From Chitinophaga pinensis (GTDB taxonomy: Bacteria; Bacteroidota; Bacteroidia; NS11-12g; UBA9320): a stretch of 17,592 nt of DNA. Shown here one piece after another: positions 14,631 to 17,592 of this stretch (position 1 is the stretch's first letter; each line of letters starts with the position of its first letter). A program made the translations under genes and the position numbers. Location of the stretch: positions 1 to 17,592 of the forward strand of contig CAMDCQ010000028.1 of assembly GCA_945890595.1 (NCBI GenBank), given 5' to 3'. The notes under the pieces were generated by a model. That model worked only from the letters and a program-made list of their open reading frames with translations, did no database searches and was not told the origin of the DNA.

Positions 14631-14726
14631 ATATTTTTTTAATAGACACATTATTGTTCTCTGTTAATTCGTTTTACTATCACATAGCAAGATATTTCTT
14701 TCATTTGCTACTCATAATTATTACCC

Positions 14727-17192
14727 TTGAAAAAAGCACTTACGATACTAGCAGCCATTCTATTTGTCCTTGTTTTGCTTATGAGCGGAGTAGTCTATTA
14801 TTTTTATACCAACATAAAACCCATACTCGTTACTGAGATAAATAAAGCATTAGCCGTAGAAGTAAATGTAGGCGACATTAGCATTAGTGGAATTCGAGAT
14901 TTTCCAAACTTAGGCGTAAAATTTACCACTGTGACCATCAATGAGAGTACACCTTTTTACCAGAAAAAATTACTAGAGGCTGCAGAACTTTCCCTTTTCG
15001 TTGATATTCTCAGACTCTACAAAGGAGAGTATGTCATAGATGGTATCGTTCTTAGAGGAGGTCAACTCTATGTGGCTGACTTTGTCAGCGGGAATAATTA
15101 CGACATTATAAAACCTAGCACAGATACTATCACCACCGCATTAAGCTTTGAGATTAAAAGCCTTAAATTGAACGATTGCAAAATAAGATATGAGCATACG
15201 CCAAGTCGTTTCAAAATGAATGGATTTACGCCTTATTCTCAGATAGGCCTAAAATATAAAGATGAAAACACCTTTCTTTCTATTAAAACACAACTGGAAT
15301 CAACCTTGGTTTCACTCGAAGGAAACAAATACATCAACAATAAAGATTTGAGTATCAATACGGCACTCACTATTAATACGCTTAAAGAATTTGTGGTTAT
15401 TGACCCAAGTAACATCCAAATTCAAGAAGTGAAATTAAGTACAAGAGGGAAAGTATCCTACGGGAAACTATCCGATATAGACATTGCATTTACCAATGAG
15501 AACACCACCACACAATCACTGCTTAGTATACTGCCTGCAAGTGTTACGGAGTCCATGAGCAATCTTCAATTGAAGGGGGAAGTTATTCTAGACGGCTCTA
15601 TCAAAGGAAAAACATACGGCCCTAATCAGCCAGGATTTGAAGTGCGTTATGATATTAAGAATACTGATCTTACCGTGATTGATAAAAACATTTCCCTAAA
15701 TGGAATCATAGCAAAAGGAAATGTAAAAATTCCCAACATAAGTCAATTTAATTCCGCATCCGCTACGTGCTCTATTAGCTATGCGAGTAGCGGAAACAAC
15801 CAACTATCAGGAGAAATAACCGTAACTGATTTTGACACACCACACATCACATGGGATGGAGAGGCTAATTTAGATGCCGCATTTTTAGTCGCCTTCGCTA
15901 ACACTACTAATTTTGAAACGACCAGTGGAAGAGTTAAAGTATCCGGACAGTTTGGGTTGGTGTATGACGCGACCAATGAAGTGTTACTAGAAAATAGTCT
16001 AACCTATAACGGAAGCGTAATCCTAGAAAAACTATCAGGAACTTTAAAAAATCCAGCACTAAAACTAAACGACCTCAACTTAAATCTTAGTGCCAATAAT
16101 CAGAAAATGGTGATTAATAGCCTAAATTTTGATTACAATAAGACCACAGGCAACTTAAAAGGTATTATTGAAAACTACCCATCGCTTTTGGATGAAAATT
16201 CGGAAGCAGAAATAGTTGGCGATATGTCGGTTAATAATTTAAATGTGAATGAACTTTTTACCACATCCGTTTCCGTATCTGAAGAACAAAATGCATCGTC
16301 CGCCTTTTTAATTCCAGTAAATTGTGACCTAAAAGCAGAATTTACCAACTTCGTATATAATGACTTTCACGCCGAGTCTATGGCGGGAACACTGCTATCT
16401 AATCGCACAAGCATTAGCATGCCTAATGTGCGCATAAAAGCATTAGAAGGAACTACCACTGCAGCCATTGGCGTAAAAAACTGGGGAGATAATCACCTGC
16501 TTGATATTCAGGCTGATCTTACTTCCATCAACATTACCCAGCTTTTTAAGCAGTTTAATAATTTTGAGCAAAGTGAGATAACAGATAAGCACTTAACCGG
16601 AACCTTATCCGGAAAGATTATTGCCAAGGTTATTTTAGATAAACAATTTGAACCAATTCTACCCAAGCTATACGCAAAAGCAGACATTGTCATTGAAGAC
16701 GGAGCCCTCATAAACTATGAACCTCTGCGCGAATTGTCGAAATTTGTAAATATTAAAGAACTTGAAAAAGTACGTTTTAAAACCCTAAAAAATACCATAG
16801 AAATTTTTGACGAAACCATTTACATTCCACGTATGATGATCGAAAATAATGCTATGAATCTGGAGTTAGAGGGGACGCATACATTTAGCAACTACATGCG
16901 ATACAGTATGGGCCTTAGCGTTGCCGAATTGCTAGCTACACGAGCTAATTGGATTGCTAAAAAAGCCGAAAAACGTATTGAAAATAATAGCAAAGGAGGA
17001 CTTACAGCCTATATTATTATGGAGGGAACGCCAGACGACCTTAAAATTCGTTACGACAAGGCTACCGTTAAAGAGAATGTAAAAGAAGAAGTCATGAAGG
17101 AGAAACAGAACTTCTTAAGAGCATTAAAAGGTGAGGCGACATTAGAGACAAAGGTGGAAACGAAGGATTACGACAATGTATGGGATGAGTAA
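14727..17192 (+). CDS. AsmA-like periplasmic protein
   Basis: The protein has 821 residues. A single N-terminal membrane helix (~5-27, ILAAILFVLVLLMSGVVYYFY) anchors it in the inner membrane. Just after it comes the AsmA-type opening (VNVGDISISGIRDFPNLGVKFTTVTI), then a very long beta-rich periplasmic body, and near the end an AsmA C-terminal-like region (~590-770: AAIGVKNWGDNHLLDIQADLTSINI, DGALINYEPLRELSKFVNIKELEKVRF, a YSMGLSVAELLATRA helix). The last ~50 residues are charged (KENVKEEVMKEKQNF) and end VWDE. AsmA-like proteins are long grooves now thought to carry phospholipids between the inner and outer membranes. The start is TTG at 14727: it keeps the MKKALTIL signal-anchor, while the first ATG (codon 20) would cut the helix. 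Its stop touches the stop of hemW on the other strand. Confidence 0.87.
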   Translation: MKKALTILAAILFVLVLLMSGVVYYFYTNIKPILVTEINKALAVEVNVGDISISGIRDFPNLGVKFTTVTINESTPFYQKKLLEAAELSLFVDILRLYKGEYVIDGIVLRGGQLYVADFVSGNNYDIIKPSTDTITTALSFEIKSLKLNDCKIRYEHTPSRFKMNGFTPYSQIGLKYKDENTFLSIKTQLESTLVSLEGNKYINNKDLSINTALTINTLKEFVVIDPSNIQIQEVKLSTRGKVSYGKLSDIDIAFTNENTTTQSLLSILPASVTESMSNLQLKGEVILDGSIKGKTYGPNQPGFEVRYDIKNTDLTVIDKNISLNGIIAKGNVKIPNISQFNSASATCSISYASSGNNQLSGEITVTDFDTPHITWDGEANLDAAFLVAFANTTNFETTSGRVKVSGQFGLVYDATNEVLLENSLTYNGSVILEKLSGTLKNPALKLNDLNLNLSANNQKMVINSLNFDYNKTTGNLKGIIENYPSLLDENSEAEIVGDMSVNNLNVNELFTTSVSVSEEQNASSAFLIPVNCDLKAEFTNFVYNDFHAESMAGTLLSNRTSISMPNVRIKALEGTTTAAIGVKNWGDNHLLDIQADLTSINITQLFKQFNNFEQSEITDKHLTGTLSGKIIAKVILDKQFEPILPKLYAKADIVIEDGALINYEPLRELSKFVNIKELEKVRFKTLKNTIEIFDETIYIPRMMIENNAMNLELEGTHTFSNYMRYSMGLSVAELLATRANWIAKKAEKRIENNSKGGLTAYIIMEGTPDDLKIRYDKATVKENVKEEVMKEKQNFLRALKGEATLETKVETKDYDNVWDE

Positions 17193-17592
17193 TTAGATTT
17201 CATCTTTTAGCTTAAATAACTCACTGGCTATATAATCCGCAAAAAGTAATCCTGAGGATGTTAAGGTTAATTGCCCTTGGCTAATAGTTGTCCAGCCCCG
17301 TTGTTCCCAATCACCTAGCTCCGTTGAAAATAAAGTATGTATTGGATGTCCGTAGTTAGAATTTAACTCCGCAAGATTTACCCCCCACTTGGTTCTGAGT
17401 CCCGTAAGTAAGTACTCATTTACACGGTCTTCTACGGTTAAAAATTCACTTTCAAAAACGTGCTCACCCGCTGCTATTTTTGAAATGTACTCCGCATTAT
17501 TGCTTACATTCCAACGTCGTTCGGCACCTGTAAAGCTATGTGCAGAAGGCCCAAGACCTAAATATTTTTTATTTTGCCAGTAGGCAGTATTG
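17193..17592 (-). CDS. hemW: HemW / oxygen-independent coproporphyrinogen III oxidase-like protein, C-terminal part
   Basis: Reading the minus strand from the right edge gives 132 residues ending at a TAA (17193-17195); the N-terminal two thirds, including the radical-SAM CxxxCxxC motif, lie outside the window. The visible part contains YWQNKKYLGLGPSAHSF, the family hallmark, followed by ERRWN, then the C-terminal domain (EDRVNEYLLTGLRTKWGV and the final SSGLLFADYIASELF). HemW members bind heme and transfer it to respiratory proteins, whereas HemN makes protoporphyrinogen; the GPSAHSF/ERRWN pattern and the C-terminus favour HemW. The stop codon begins directly after the stop of the AsmA-like gene, with no spacer and no terminator. 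Confidence 0.9.
   Translation of the reverse strand, partial: NTAYWQNKKYLGLGPSAHSFTGAERRWNVSNNAEYISKIAAGEHVFESEFLTVEDRVNEYLLTGLRTKWGVNLAELNSNYGHPIHTLFSTELGDWEQRGWTTISQGQLTLTSSGLLFADYIASELFKLKDEI

Noticed and set aside
14430..14651. A 73-codon open frame on the minus strand across the tRNA.
   Set aside because: It is made of the tRNA-Val gene, its promoter and its terminator, and is not a protein gene.
14722..14729. TACCCTTG as the -7 box of the AsmA-like gene.
   Set aside because: It includes the TTG start codon itself, so a transcript made from it would lack the start; the match is also imperfect.
1..17592. Defence system, prophage, transposon or CRISPR array.
   Set aside because: No integrase, transposase, Cas, nuclease or toxin-antitoxin gene and no regularly spaced repeats are visible; the genes are household, envelope and signalling functions.

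Overview
The window looks like ordinary chromosome from a member of the Bacteroidota, probably close to the Flavobacteriales. The evidence is a secreted protein with a C-terminal type IX secretion sorting domain, a TonB-type transducer C-terminus, a LytTR regulator paired with a Reg_prop/Y_Y_Y sensor kinase, a fused E1 alpha/beta 2-oxoacid dehydrogenase, and TAnnTTTG-type -7 promoter boxes with no clear Shine-Dalgarno sequences. The DNA is AT-rich throughout and no gene stands out in composition. No transposase, integrase, phage gene, CRISPR array or toxin gene is visible.

Layout. 1-543 (+) is the C-terminal part of a TonB-like protein that starts outside the window, followed by a strong terminator at 611-645. 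796-5129 (+) holds a small type IX-secreted protein, a LytTR response regulator and a large periplasmic-propeller histidine kinase, apparently one operon. 5122-9245 (-) holds, in transcription order, the fused E1 gene, feoA and feoB. 9311-12845 (+) is a four-gene operon: a PabA/TrpG glutamine amidotransferase, a CBS-ACT protein, a one-POTRA TamA/BamA-like outer-membrane protein and NAD kinase. 12848-13294 (-) is D-aminoacyl-tRNA deacylase. 13534-14370 (+) is an unassigned exported protein. 14461-14608 (-) is a complete tRNA-Val unit with promoter, gene and terminator. 14727-17192 (+) is an AsmA-like periplasmic protein. 17193 to the right edge (-) is the C-terminal part of HemW.

How the parts relate. 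The kinase should sense something in the periplasm and phosphorylate the LytTR regulator; the small secreted protein just upstream may be a cell-surface output or ligand of that pathway. FeoAB imports ferrous iron. NAD kinase and the CBS-ACT protein suggest a link between nucleotide or amino-acid status and NADP supply. The TamA-like and AsmA-like proteins belong to envelope biogenesis.

I found no clearly new system. The points most worth a second look are the secreted-protein/two-component operon, the outer-membrane barrel gene set between a CBS-ACT gene and nadK, the -7-like boxes placed 4-10 nt before start codons (possible leaderless mRNAs), and three convergent gene pairs that overlap or nearly touch at their stop codons with no terminator between them.
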